A stretch of DNA of 40,708 nt, taken from the NCBI GenBank assembly GCA_027451885.1, contig DAIDHX010000010.1, positions 1-40,708 on the forward strand. Reading direction: 5' to 3'. Position numbers and translations under genes: made by a program. The notes under the pieces are model-generated. The model saw only the letters and a program-made list of their open reading frames with translations, searched no databases and was not told where the DNA came from. The DNA comes from Planctomycetales bacterium. Lineage in GTDB: Bacteria > Planctomycetota > Planctomycetia > Isosphaerales > Isosphaeraceae. Every line of letters begins with the position of its first letter. Within the stretch, counting starts at the first letter, position 1. Shown here piece by piece: positions 7,819 through 16,155 of the stretch.

Positions 7819-8861
7819 ACGAAGCCAGCGCCGGCCGCTCTCCTGGGCCTGGTCAGGCACGATTGGTACCGGGCCGAGGCTGGGTGGGAATCGTCGCCAA
7901 CAAGGGATCGGGCACGGGCCGATCCCGCAAGGCCGTGGATGAGCTTGCCGCGGCGCTTGGAGACGTTGGTTTTCAGGTCTGCCCGGCCTGGACGCTCGTT
8001 GAGCGTGAGTCCCTCGTTGCCAGAGCCAATGCGGACCCCTCCTGCCGCTGCCTGGTCGCGGTTGGGGGTGATGGCACGTTTTCCGCCCTCCTCAACGAAC
8101 AACCCCGCGTGCCGCTGGCCATCTTCCCGGCCGGAACCGAGAACCTGGCGGCCAAGCATTTTCATCAGAATTCCGACGCCTGCGAGCTCGCCGCCCGACT
8201 CGCGACCCAGGAACCGACCACGATCGATCTCGGGCTGGCACGCGCGCGCCGATTCGTCCTGATGGCCGGATTCGGCTTCGACGGCGAAGTCGTTACCCGC
8301 CATCACCGATCTCGCGTGACCGAAACAGGCCGCGTCAAACCGACCGGCCGCTTCGCCTACGTTCACCCGATTCTCCGCTCGAGTTTCACGTATCCCTTTT
8401 CTAACATTTCGGTTCGGGTGCTCGACCCCCCACTCGAAAAGCCGCTTGAGGGAACGACCGTATTCGTCTTCAACCTGCCGCTTTACGCGCTCGGCTTGCC
8501 GTTCGTGCCCGATGCGCGAGCAGACGACGGCTGGCTGGACCTGCTGGTGTTCCGCGACCCAGGCCCCTTTCAGGCCCTTTATTATCTCTGGAACGTCCTG
8601 TTGCGGCGTCACCTGAAGCTTCCCGGCGTGACGCATCTTCGTGTGAAAAAAATCGTTGTGTCGTCGGACAACCCTGTTCCGGTTCAGCTCGACGGCGATC
8701 CCGCGGGCACGCTTGAGCCTTGTTCCAGCGGGGAAGGCGCTGCTACAGAAGGCTGGAACGTGGAGGTACTACCAGCCTCGGCCCGGGTTTACGCGGGGCG
8801 GGCGGCTGGGGCGAGCACACCGTCGCTGGTTCGCCTCGCCAGCATGGCCTGGAACCGCTAG
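7815..8861 (+). CDS. Diacylglycerol kinase-like lipid kinase (YegS/DagK family)
   Basis: The product is 348 aa, starting with GTG inside the preceding gene's stop region. The nucleotide-binding and catalytic signature is clear: VAVGGDGTFSALLN at 81-94 and IFPAGTENLA at 103-112, which match the family GGDGT-x(5)-N and PxGTxN motifs. A GFGFDGEVV segment follows, then a beta-rich C-terminal half with VQLDGDP, also typical. Members phosphorylate diacylglycerol, sphingoid bases or related lipids with ATP at the membrane face. The lipid substrate is not predictable here. An Arg/Pro-rich stretch of about 20 residues precedes the first strand and may not be needed. The gene is coupled to the membrane coiled-coil gene and followed 81 bp later by kdsA. 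Confidence 0.9.
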   Translation: MNEASAGRSPGPGQARLVPGRGWVGIVANKGSGTGRSRKAVDELAAALGDVGFQVCPAWTLVERESLVARANADPSCRCLVAVGGDGTFSALLNEQPRVPLAIFPAGTENLAAKHFHQNSDACELAARLATQEPTTIDLGLARARRFVLMAGFGFDGEVVTRHHRSRVTETGRVKPTGRFAYVHPILRSSFTYPFSNISVRVLDPPLEKPLEGTTVFVFNLPLYALGLPFVPDARADDGWLDLLVFRDPGPFQALYYLWNVLLRRHLKLPGVTHLRVKKIVVSSDNPVPVQLDGDPAGTLEPCSSGEGAATEGWNVEVLPASARVYAGRAAGASTPSLVRLASMAWNR

Positions 8862-8942
8862 TATCGACCCCAGGCGAGACGATTACGAGCAAGGATGGAT
8901 TTCCTGCGCCTCGTGTTTTGAAGTGCGCGAAGGGAGTCAGCG

Positions 8943-9779
8943 ATGGCGGCTGCGAATCCAGTCACGATTGGCCCGGTACGGATCGGCGCGGGGCATCCGC
9001 TGGCCTTGATCGCGGGCCCTTGCGTGATGGAGCCCGGGGAGATGACCGAGCGCATCGCGGTGCGGCTGGCGGAGCTTGGCCAGGTGCTTGGCGTGCCGAT
9101 CGTGTTCAAGGCGTCGTTCGACAAGGCGAATCGGACGTCCGGATCGAGTTATCGAGGGATCGGGCTTGAGGCGGGGATGAAGGTTTTTGAGCGTGTCAAA
9201 GCGCTCTCGGGCTTGCCTGTCACCACCGATGTGCATGAGCAAGCGCAGGCAGCGCCCATCGCCGAGACGGTCGACCTGCTCCAGATCCCGGCGTTTCTGG
9301 CGCGGCAGACCGATTTGCTTGAGGCCGCGGCACAGACCGGCCGGCCCGTGAATGTAAAGAAGGGGCAATTCATGGCCCCGTGGGACATGGGAAACGTGGT
9401 GTCCAAGCTCACCGAGGCGGGCGCGCCTGGCATTTTGCTCACGGAGCGAGGCACAACTTTCGGCTACGGCCGACTTGTCAACGATTTTCGCGCGATTCCC
9501 CAGATGCAAGCCACGGGAGCACCGGTGGTTTTTGATGCAACCCATTCCGTGCAGCTTCCCAGCGCCGGTGCGGGCGGAACGGTTTCGTCGGGACAGCGGG
9601 AGATGATCCCCACGCTTGCACGTGCCGCGGTCGCCGCGGGATGTGATGCCCTGTTCCTGGAAGTTCATCCCGATCCCGACAAAGCTCTCTCGGACGGTCC
9701 GAACTCGCTCCGGCTGGACGATCTCGAAACCGTGATGCGACTCTGCCTACGGATTCGCCAGGCGATCACCGCGAGCTAG
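8943..9779 (+). CDS. kdsA: 3-deoxy-8-phosphooctulonate (KDO-8-P) synthase
   Basis: The product is 278 aa from ATG 8943, with AAGGGAG upstream. The enzyme condenses phosphoenolpyruvate with arabinose-5-phosphate in the cytoplasm to make the Kdo precursor of lipopolysaccharide. Signature segments are [10 protein letters not shown] (22-31), [12 protein letters not shown] (55-66), VTTDVHE (93-99), [17 protein letters not shown] and [17 protein letters not shown] near the end. The AGPC cysteine (C27), with the histidine, glutamate and aspartate in the later motifs, matches the metal-dependent class of KDO-8-P synthases; metal-independent enzymes such as the E. coli one have asparagine there. Length is normal. 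Its presence implies an outer membrane with Kdo-containing lipopolysaccharide. No other Kdo gene is adjacent. Confidence 0.95.
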   Translation: MAAANPVTIGPVRIGAGHPLALIAGPCVMEPGEMTERIAVRLAELGQVLGVPIVFKASFDKANRTSGSSYRGIGLEAGMKVFERVKALSGLPVTTDVHEQAQAAPIAETVDLLQIPAFLARQTDLLEAAAQTGRPVNVKKGQFMAPWDMGNVVSKLTEAGAPGILLTERGTTFGYGRLVNDFRAIPQMQATGAPVVFDATHSVQLPSAGAGGTVSSGQREMIPTLARAAVAAGCDALFLEVHPDPDKALSDGPNSLRLDDLETVMRLCLRIRQAITAS

Positions 9780-9796
9780 CCGGCGGCCCGGAACTC

Positions 9797-9834
9797 GGGC
9801 GCGAGCGAACCCGCCGGGCGCGAGCGAACCCGCC
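9797..9834. repeat. Two 19-bp tandem repeats after kdsA
   Basis: The 19-bp unit GGGCGCGAGCGAACCCGCC occurs at 9797-9815 and again at 9816-9834, with a further partial GGG after it. It lies in the gap between kdsA and the lipoprotein gene and could be simple replication slippage. No fold or T-tract marks it as a terminator. Confidence 0.8.
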
Positions 9835-9990
9835 GGGCTCGTGCAACGTACCTTCTTGCAGGGCCGCACCCGAGCGGTCGTGCTGCGCCTCGTCAAAAGC
9901 TCCCCGATTTCGCACAATGGGGAAACGAGGCAAGGCATCGTCCTCGACAGCATCTTGCTCTCCGCGCCGGAAGCTTCTGGGAGTTCAGCT

Positions 9991-11697
9991 TTGAATCGGT
10001 TCAGTGCTGGCCTGTTGGCCCTTGTGGCGGTTTGCCTTGGTACCATCTCGGGGTGTGACTATTCCGGGCATCGGCCCGACGAAGAACTCGATCTGGGTCC
10101 GGTTTCGCTGGCGGACCGAGGCGCTACGCAGGGCGCATCGCGAGATGCCTCACGCACCACGCTCCGCGACACCGAGGAGCGGACAGCGATTCTCGACAGC
10201 TCGATGACGCTCATTCAGCGCGCTGCGATCAAGCCGGGCGGCGATAATTTCCGGCTGGCGGTGCAGAAGCTGAACCATTACTTCGACGGCACGAGTCTTT
10301 CGAACTACAAGCTCCCCCCGCCGGCACGGGAGTTTCTGCTGACTCAACTCCCCGCTCGGATGGTCGCCGAGCTCGAGAATCGCAACTGGTCGCTCCGCGA
10401 TGCCCGCCATCTCGAAGACTGCATGATGTACTACGGGATCGCGACCCGGGTGGCGGGAACCGGCGAGGAGCTCGACAAGGTACGCCGCCTCTTCGGCTGG
10501 GTCGTGCGCCAGATCTTGCTGGTGCCGCCGGGCTTGCTGGGATCGAGGCAGCTTCCGCAGGTCTATGCGCGGCCTTATGACGTACTACTGCGCGGCATGG
10601 CAACCGAGACCGACGGCTTCTGGGCGGAGCGATCGTGGCTCTTCATGTCGCTTTGCCGCCAGCTTGGACTCGACGCGGGGCTCGTCTGCTACAGCCGCTC
10701 GCATACGCTGGAACGATCGATTCCGCGCTACATGGTGGCGACTGAATACGAGGCGGACCTGATGCACATGAGGCGCCAGCAGAGACCGCCGATCCTCTGG
10801 ATCTGTGCCGTGCGAATTGGTGAGAAGCTCTATCTCTTCGACGCGCGGTTGGGCCTGGAGATTCCAGGCCCGGGGGGCAAGGGAGTGGCGACGCTCGATG
10901 ACGTCGTCGCCGACCCCGCGATCCTGGAGCAGATGAATCTCCCTGGAGAATCTCCCTACGGCACCAGCCGCGCGTCGCTTGTGGGCAGCCCGACCAGGAT
11001 CGGCATCTATATCGACTCCAGCCAGGGGTACTTCTCACCCAAGATGAAGCTGCTCCAATCCGAGCTCGGGGGTAAATACCGCACCATCCTCTACCGCGAT
11101 CCCGCCGAGGAACGGGACGCCTTCGCCAGGGCGTTCGGCAAGCACTTCGGCGGCATGACGCTCTGGGGTTTGCCGCTCGAGGTCGAGACGCAGCTTTTTA
11201 GTAATCCGAGTTTCGTCGCCTCGGTTCAGGCGTCGCTCTTTTTGTTTCGCCCCGAGTTCCCGCTCGTCTACTGCCGGGTCAAGCAACTCCGTGGCGAATT
11301 TGAAGAGGCTGTGCAGGATTTCGTCAAGCTCCGCTTCGCCGAAAACGCGACTCTTGTTACCGACAACAAGCGTACGATCCCCAAGGACATCCAGCGCGGG
11401 CTCGACGTTTACGCCACGTATTACCTGGGGCTCATGCATCTGGAAAACGGTAAGCTGGATCAGGCCGAGATGATGTTCCGCCAGATCCTCAAGATGGTGC
11501 CTGAGCCGGCTCCGAATCAGCCGTATTACCACATGTTCCGCTGGGGTGCGAACACAAACCTCGCGCGGCTCCTTGATGCGCGCAGGCAACGCGCCAAGGC
11601 GCTTCCTTACTACCTGGCGCCGAATCCCACCTCGGAATGGATAGGCAACCTGCTCAGGGCGCGTGACATCGTCTGGGACAATCCACTTTTGCAGTGA
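9991..11697 (+). CDS. Large lipoprotein with transglutaminase-like and TPR-like regions
   Basis: The open frame runs from 9841, but I start at TTG 9991. GGGAG at 9979-9983 precedes it, and the protein then begins with a lipoprotein signal: MNRFSAGLLALVAVCLGT followed by the lipobox ISGC. That gives 568 aa anchored to a membrane. Residues about 190-240 (RGMATETDGFWAERSWLFMS, then LCRQLGLDAGLVCYS) resemble the core of transglutaminase-like domains, although the usual catalytic Cys near this position is not obvious, so activity is doubtful. Around residues 470-500 a tetratricopeptide-like pair of helices appears (YYLGLMHLENGKLDQAEMMF). Some planctomycete proteins have this plan and unknown function. 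It may bind or process peptides or assemble envelope complexes. Confidence 0.72.
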   Translation: MNRFSAGLLALVAVCLGTISGCDYSGHRPDEELDLGPVSLADRGATQGASRDASRTTLRDTEERTAILDSSMTLIQRAAIKPGGDNFRLAVQKLNHYFDGTSLSNYKLPPPAREFLLTQLPARMVAELENRNWSLRDARHLEDCMMYYGIATRVAGTGEELDKVRRLFGWVVRQILLVPPGLLGSRQLPQVYARPYDVLLRGMATETDGFWAERSWLFMSLCRQLGLDAGLVCYSRSHTLERSIPRYMVATEYEADLMHMRRQQRPPILWICAVRIGEKLYLFDARLGLEIPGPGGKGVATLDDVVADPAILEQMNLPGESPYGTSRASLVGSPTRIGIYIDSSQGYFSPKMKLLQSELGGKYRTILYRDPAEERDAFARAFGKHFGGMTLWGLPLEVETQLFSNPSFVASVQASLFLFRPEFPLVYCRVKQLRGEFEEAVQDFVKLRFAENATLVTDNKRTIPKDIQRGLDVYATYYLGLMHLENGKLDQAEMMFRQILKMVPEPAPNQPYYHMFRWGANTNLARLLDARRQRAKALPYYLAPNPTSEWIGNLLRARDIVWDNPLLQ

Positions 11698-11762
11698 GGA
11701 CCCATGTGATCGCGTGTGCCGGGATCGATCGCGAGCCGCGAAGGATCTTGTGTTTCAGCCCA

Positions 11763-11800
11763 TTGACAAAGAGACATCTTACTGATCTGATATTGTAAGA
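11763..11800 (+). promoter_or_regulatory. Candidate promoter with an overlapping 6-bp inverted repeat
   Basis: A perfect TTGACA at 11763-11768 is followed after 17 bases by TCTGAT at 11786-11791, which matches four of six -10 positions. The arms TCTTAC (11777-11782) and GTAAGA (11795-11800) form a perfect 6-bp inverted repeat separated by 12 bases and enclose the -10, as a repressor operator would. The next gene starts at 11884, leaving a leader of about 85 nt. It could control the Cys/His-containing protein there. Confidence 0.4.
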
Positions 11801-11883
11801 GAGTTCCACCGAGACTCAGGCGGCAGGCATTCTGATTCCAGTCGCGAGCTTTTGAGTTTCGCAGGAATCTCGCGGGGATTTCA

Positions 11884-12237
11884 ATGGCTAGGATCGCTCG
11901 GCGGATCCTGTTCGCGGTCATCGTTGCTTGCCACGCAACGGTCAGCCTGCTCGGGCCGTGCTTGCACGAGCTCTCGGGTTCGACTCACACGCTTGGCAGC
12001 CTGGCGAAGAGCGACCGCGGTGAGCCGTCGCATCAAACGCCGCGCGATTCCGCCGACAACTGCTTGATCTGCCATTTCGTTGCGCAGGGGCAGCATTTCG
12101 TCGCCTCGGACTTCGAATGCTCGAGCCCGCATGTCGCCCGCCATTTCCTGGCTGATGCGCCTCTGACTCAGCCACTGCCGCCGTGCATTTTCTCGACTCC
12201 GCGCGCCCCTCCTCACGTGTGCGTTGTCGTGGCGTGA
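11884..12237 (+). CDS. Small exported Cys/His protein (DUF2946-like)
   Basis: The product is 117 aa from ATG 11884. The N-terminus (MARIARRILFAVIVACHA) is a signal peptide or single membrane helix. Residues 60-64 read CLICH, followed by FVAQGQ, with other Cys and His scattered (C16, H17, C26, H28 and further ones near the end). This small, exported, Cys/His-rich layout with a central CxxCHF-type motif resembles DUF2946-type proteins, which often sit in copper- or metal-related loci; the resemblance is by eye. It may bind a metal or a thiol partner outside the cytoplasm. It sits between a lipoprotein and a DUF1559 gene and follows a promoter-like element with an inverted repeat. Confidence 0.55.
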   Translation: MARIARRILFAVIVACHATVSLLGPCLHELSGSTHTLGSLAKSDRGEPSHQTPRDSADNCLICHFVAQGQHFVASDFECSSPHVARHFLADAPLTQPLPPCIFSTPRAPPHVCVVVA

Positions 12238-12569
12238 TCGCAGTCTGCGCCTGAATCCCAGGTTCCGCTCGCGCCTCTCCAAGACTGGCCCTGCGCTGGT
12301 GTGCTCAATCTTGCGCCGGCACGCACCGATCGCGAAGTTACAACGCCGCGGAATCGCCCCAAACCGGTAAGGTGCGGGGTTCGACCAGCGCGACACTGAA
12401 CGCAGCCAGGCGCGACTCGCGTTTCCACGAGCGCGCCTGCAGCCTGGTCGAGCGTGCAACTCCACGATGAGCGGCCAGGCCAAAAACCCATCATCGCCAG
12501 GCGTGCACGATCGCGCGCCCGTCTTCATGCCATCGATCCACTTTCATAAACTTCTTCGAGGATGATTCC
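12238..12569. other. Intergenic region, no gene seen
   Basis: These 332 bases lie between the small Cys/His protein and the DUF1559 gene. I find no credible ORF, tRNA or strong hairpin with a T-tract. It must hold the promoter for the DUF1559 gene, but no convincing -35/-10 pair stands out. Confidence 0.6.
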
Positions 12570-13622
12570 ATGTCCCTGGATCCACGATCGATTCCACGGC
12601 GGGGCTTCACGCTGATTGAGCTCCTGGTTGTGATCTCGATCATCGCCGTTCTGATTGCGCTTCTGCTGCCGGCCGTCCAGGCCGCTCGGGAGGCGGCCAG
12701 GCGCGCCACCTGCACCAACAATCTCAAGCAGATCGGCCTTGCCCTTCATAATTATCACGACCAGATGAACGTGTTTCCACCGGGATACGTGAGCGCAATC
12801 AACCCCGCGATTGTCGATCCGTGCAACCAGGATCAGGAGAACCAGAGCAGCATCGACCTCGGGTCGGGCTGGGCGTGGGGGAGCATGATCTTGCCCCAGC
12901 TCGACCAGGCGCCTGTCTATAACTCGGTGAATTTCTTTCTCTCAGTTGCATATGCCGCGAACGACACATGCAGCACAACATTGCTGGCGACGTATCTCTG
13001 CCCATCGGACGACGGCCCGTCGGTCGTGCCGGTGTATGCCGACCCGCCGGACCCCACGCAGCCGGGTACTTACTCAGGCACGAACATCGTCGATACGGTT
13101 GCGCGGGGGAATTACGTGGGCATGTTCGGATTGGGTGAGATTTGCGCAGGCTCTGGGCCGAATCCGAACGCCATCTATCCCGGCGATCCGATCGGGATCC
13201 CAGCCGGGCTTTTCTATCGCAACAGTGCGATTCGCGTGGCGTCGATCACCGACGGCACGAGCAACACCTTCGCGGTCGGCGAGCGCAGCCATAACCTGAG
13301 TTTTGTCACCTGGACAGCACGATCGATCAACGGTTGGCTTGGAGTGACTCCGCCCATGCAAGGGGGAAGCGACAAATTCAACCCATCCCCCGAGGAATGC
13401 TGGACGCAAATTCTGGGACCGGTGGGACTCGAGAACGGCAATCGAACCCCTAACGATCCGGAAGCGCACGTTGAGGACTACTGGAGCCGGCACCCAGGGG
13501 GGGTGAATTTCCTGTTTGCGGACGGCTCGGTACACTTTGTGAAGTCGTCGATCAGCCCGATTCCCTACCGCGCGCTTGCGACCCGGAATTTCGGCGAGAT
13601 CGTTTCGGCCGATTCGTACTGA
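12570..13622 (+). CDS. DUF1559 family protein with prepilin-type N-terminus (first copy)
   Basis: The product is 350 aa from ATG 12570. A short basic leader ends in RRG, then the type IV pilin-like FTLIELLVVISIIAVLIALL (residues 13-32), the prepilin cleavage and methylation signal, followed by an amphipathic helix with AREAARRATCTNNLKQI. The C-terminus carries the DUF1559 H-x(9)-DG signature, HPGGVNFLFADGSVHF starting at H308. Planctomycete genomes hold tens to hundreds of these proteins, which are thought to be pseudopilin-like exported surface proteins; their job is unknown. Four Cys in the middle may form disulfides. A likely terminator follows the stop. A second member lies at 38999-40138, and the two match closely only around the N-terminus. 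Confidence 0.93.
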   Translation: MSLDPRSIPRRGFTLIELLVVISIIAVLIALLLPAVQAAREAARRATCTNNLKQIGLALHNYHDQMNVFPPGYVSAINPAIVDPCNQDQENQSSIDLGSGWAWGSMILPQLDQAPVYNSVNFFLSVAYAANDTCSTTLLATYLCPSDDGPSVVPVYADPPDPTQPGTYSGTNIVDTVARGNYVGMFGLGEICAGSGPNPNAIYPGDPIGIPAGLFYRNSAIRVASITDGTSNTFAVGERSHNLSFVTWTARSINGWLGVTPPMQGGSDKFNPSPEECWTQILGPVGLENGNRTPNDPEAHVEDYWSRHPGGVNFLFADGSVHFVKSSISPIPYRALATRNFGEIVSADSY

Positions 13623-13650
13623 ACCAGGATCTCGCCTGCCCTGGTGTTAT
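13623..13650 (+). terminator. Likely terminator after the first DUF1559 gene
   Basis: ACCAGG (13623-13628) can pair with CCTGGT (13640-13645) around an 11-base loop, followed by GTTATTTT. The hairpin begins just after the stop codon at 13620-13622. The stem is short, so strength is moderate. Confidence 0.5.
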
Positions 13651-13815
13651 TTTGAGCCTCTTCTGCTCGCGATCGCGCTAGGATTCCCCGGCAGATTGTG
13701 TTAGTTTCCACGCGATTCGCGAGCATGCGAGGGAACGAGGGCCGTTCGCAACGGGTGCGCCGGCCCGTTTCTGCCAGGTGGATGCACTCGCCAAGGAACG
13801 CGGAACGCGGCAGTC

Positions 13816-14736
13816 ATGAAGCGGGAAGAGCCGACTCGGGGTGATTCATCGCACCCTGAACCTGGAGCAAGCGACCCGGCCGTGATCAAGCCGCGGAGTC
13901 AGCGCCCACGCATCACGAGCAAGCGTGCGGCCCCCCCCGCGGAAACGCCTCTCGTGTCGGCGGCCGTGGGGAGTTCGCGGGGCACGCCCGGCCCGAACGC
14001 GGGGCTTGCGGGCACCCTCACTGATGATCCCGAGCCCGATCCCAGCCTGGGGATGCTGATCCAGACGGTCGTCAGCCCGTTCCACTGCCTCTATCAAGAT
14101 GCGCTCCATTTTCACACCCAGAGCCGGCTTGCGCAATCCGAGGCGGACGCCAGCCGGCAAGCGCGGGCCGCGTTCTTGCTGTACATGACGAGCATCCAGG
14201 CGCTGGCGCGGCAGGCGGCGGAGGAGCTTGGCCGGGGCGAGGCGCGTACACTGGTCACGGATCCGGCTCATCCTGTGAGCTTGCTCGACGTGTGGCGGGC
14301 GTTACCGGGTCTCACGGCGCCCGCCGGTCCGCGCAGGCACGACCCCCAGGCGCCTCCCTGGCCGCAGCTCGCCGAACTCGTGGCGCTGCATGATTCCTGG
14401 ACACATCCCGGCTCGGTCGCTGAGCGCGTCGCCTATTATCGAGCCCGGTCCGCTGGCGACGATTTCGAACCGCTCGATCCTCGAACGGTTCCCGAAGCGC
14501 TCGACCGCCTGGTCGATTATCGCCGCCTGATCTATCCTCGAACGGGTCTTCCGCGCGATCCCTATGCCCTGCGCCCGCGGCATCTCGATACCGTGCGCAG
14601 CGTGCTGGATGCGGCGATCGAGACGCTCGACAACCAGATGGAGGGTGCATTACTCAGGGGACAAAGGCATCGGCTGGAGCCGGTGCGCGTGCTTTATCCC
14701 CCTGTGGATGCTCCAACCCAGGCGCAGCCGAAGTGA
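13816..14736 (+). CDS. Hypothetical protein upstream of a glycosyltransferase
   Basis: The product is 306 aa from ATG 13816. The first 80 or so residues are Pro/Ser/Arg-rich and probably disordered. Residues about 85-290 are helical: QTVVSPFHCLYQDALHFHTQ, LYMTSIQALARQAAEEL, then later RLVDYRRLIYPRTGL and SVLDAAIETLDNQME. There is no signal peptide or membrane helix and I recognise no family. The glycosyltransferase start lies 20 bp beyond its stop with a GGAAGGG ribosome-binding site between them, so the two are probably one operon, and this protein may assist glycan assembly. That link is inferred from position only. Confidence 0.65.
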   Translation: MKREEPTRGDSSHPEPGASDPAVIKPRSQRPRITSKRAAPPAETPLVSAAVGSSRGTPGPNAGLAGTLTDDPEPDPSLGMLIQTVVSPFHCLYQDALHFHTQSRLAQSEADASRQARAAFLLYMTSIQALARQAAEELGRGEARTLVTDPAHPVSLLDVWRALPGLTAPAGPRRHDPQAPPWPQLAELVALHDSWTHPGSVAERVAYYRARSAGDDFEPLDPRTVPEALDRLVDYRRLIYPRTGLPRDPYALRPRHLDTVRSVLDAAIETLDNQMEGALLRGQRHRLEPVRVLYPPVDAPTQAQPK

Positions 14737-14755
14737 GTCGGGAAGGGATGCCGCG

Positions 14756-15934
14756 ATGCGGGTGCTGATCGTCACGTCGTTTCCCATTCCCGGCGAGTAC
14801 GACGGCACCGCCATGTTGCCGATCAAGATCACCCGCGCGCTCCGCAAACGCGGGGTCGACGTGGTGCTCGCCCACCTGAGTGCCAAGAAGCCCTGGTTCC
14901 GCGTGACCGAACGGCTGGAATTCGAAGGCGTGCCGCTGTACGACATCCCGCTTTGCGCCTGGGCGAGCGGGCTTGGGCTCGATCTCGTTCACCGTGAGCA
15001 CCCATTCGCGCTTGTGCACGCCCAGCATTACGGGGGCGCAACCCGGGCGTACTTTTCTTGCCGTCGCCGCGGCTGGCCCATGGTCTACGAGATCCACTCG
15101 CTGCTGGGCGATGAGGTCGCGCGTGATGAGCTTGGCCGCGGGCTCGTGTTTCGGGCCTATCTCGAGCTCGAAAAGCGGGTGCTCAAGCGCGCGAGCTCCG
15201 TGATCGTGCTGGGCGAGCCCGTGCGCGACGTGGTTGTGCGCGAGAAGGGCGTGCCCGCCGAGCGCGTGGATGTGATCTACCCGGGGATCGATCTGGAGGA
15301 GTTCGACGAGCGCATCCCACCCGCCGAGATCCCGGGAATCTCGCGCGAGCACAAGGTGGTGATGTACATCGGCAGCATCGTGCATCCCAACCAGGGTGTG
15401 CCGATCCTGATCGACGCCCTGCCCCGTGTGTTCGAGTCGGATCCGCTCGCACGCTGCGTTCTGGTGGGGGGCCCGCTCGAGGCCGAGGCGGAGTATAAAC
15501 GAGCCCTCGGCGGCTTTGCCGACCGTCTCTGCGTGCTGGCTGGCAAATCGCCCGGCGAGGTCGTCGCGCTTGCGCGCAGGGCTGATGTTCTTGTGCATCC
15601 CCGGCTTGCGTGCCGCGAGAATTACTCGGTTCAAAGCAAGATCGCGGTCTATCTGGCCGCTGGCCGACCCATCGTGGCGACCGATTTCGGCGATTATCGC
15701 AAGCTGCTCGGCGAATCAGGCGCAGGGCTGCTCGCCGCACCCGAGCCTGAGCCGATCGCCCAGGCGATTGTGCGTGTGCTCCGCGAGCCGGAACTCGCCC
15801 TGCGCATGGCCCGGGCCGCGGGACCCGTGGTGCGTGAGTACTTCGCCATGGACCGCAATATCGACCGATATCTCGAGGTCTATCACCGCGTGATTGACCA
15901 GTCGCTTGAGAACCGCCTCGCCGCCAGGGGTTGA
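14756..15934 (+). CDS. Glycosyltransferase, GT-B fold (GT4-like)
   Basis: The product is 392 aa from ATG 14756. The frame is open further upstream, but MRVLIVTSFPIPGEYDGT is the usual first strand and GGAAGGG precedes it. The N-terminal domain includes LVHAQHYGGATRAYF, with the common H-x-H-type acceptor loop, and the linker has IDLEEFDERIPPAEIP. The C-terminal nucleotide-sugar domain has VVMYIGSIVHPNQGVPILIDAL, ALARRADVLVHP, then VYLAAGRPIVATDFGDYRKLL with the E/G-rich sugar-nucleotide pocket. This is the layout of GT4-type enzymes that build surface glycans or lipopolysaccharide cores. It is cytoplasmic or membrane-associated; donor and acceptor cannot be read. It probably shares an operon with the upstream hypothetical gene and precedes the tRNA-Thr unit. 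Confidence 0.9.
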   Translation: MRVLIVTSFPIPGEYDGTAMLPIKITRALRKRGVDVVLAHLSAKKPWFRVTERLEFEGVPLYDIPLCAWASGLGLDLVHREHPFALVHAQHYGGATRAYFSCRRRGWPMVYEIHSLLGDEVARDELGRGLVFRAYLELEKRVLKRASSVIVLGEPVRDVVVREKGVPAERVDVIYPGIDLEEFDERIPPAEIPGISREHKVVMYIGSIVHPNQGVPILIDALPRVFESDPLARCVLVGGPLEAEAEYKRALGGFADRLCVLAGKSPGEVVALARRADVLVHPRLACRENYSVQSKIAVYLAAGRPIVATDFGDYRKLLGESGAGLLAAPEPEPIAQAIVRVLREPELALRMARAAGPVVREYFAMDRNIDRYLEVYHRVIDQSLENRLAARG

Positions 15935-15965
15935 CCAGGGCGCAGGCCCCCTGCTTCGCCTCCGA

Positions 15966-15994
15966 TTGACAGCCCCTGGAGCGAACTTTATCTT
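15966..15994 (+). promoter_or_regulatory. Candidate promoter for tRNA-Thr
   Basis: A perfect TTGACA at 15966-15971, a 17-base spacer and TATCTT at 15989-15994 (four of six -10 matches) lie about 60 bp upstream of the tRNA. Transcription would start near 16001. It follows the glycosyltransferase stop at 15934, and tRNA genes normally need their own promoter here. Confidence 0.55.
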
Positions 15995-16052
15995 TAGCTC
16001 AGGCATCCTACCCCGCAGTTTGATCGCGGGGCGCTGCCAACGACCCATTCTC

Positions 16053-16125
16053 GCCACCTTAGCTCAGCCGGTAGAGCGCAGCTTTCGTAAAGCTGAAGTC
16101 CAGGGTTCGAGTCCCTGAGGTGGCT
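16053..16125 (+). tRNA. tRNA-Thr (anticodon CGT)
   Basis: The cloverleaf folds completely by eye. The acceptor stem is GCCACCT (16053-16059) with AGGTGGC (16118-16124), and the discriminator is T16125. The D-stem is GCTC with GAGC. The anticodon stem CAGCT/AGCTG encloses the loop TTCGTAA, with anticodon CGT at 16086-16088. The T-arm is CAGGG-TTCGAGT-CCCTG. The 3' CCA is not encoded and must be added. It decodes ACG threonine codons. It sits alone between the glycosyltransferase and FAH-family genes. Confidence 0.95.
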
Positions 16126-16155
16126 CTTTCCTTCCAATCGACGCCCGCATGCCGA

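Noticed and set aside
9841-9990. Earlier GTG start for the lipoprotein at 9841
   Set aside because: It would put 50 Arg/Ser-rich residues before the lipoprotein signal; TTG 9991 has GGGAG and places the signal at the start.
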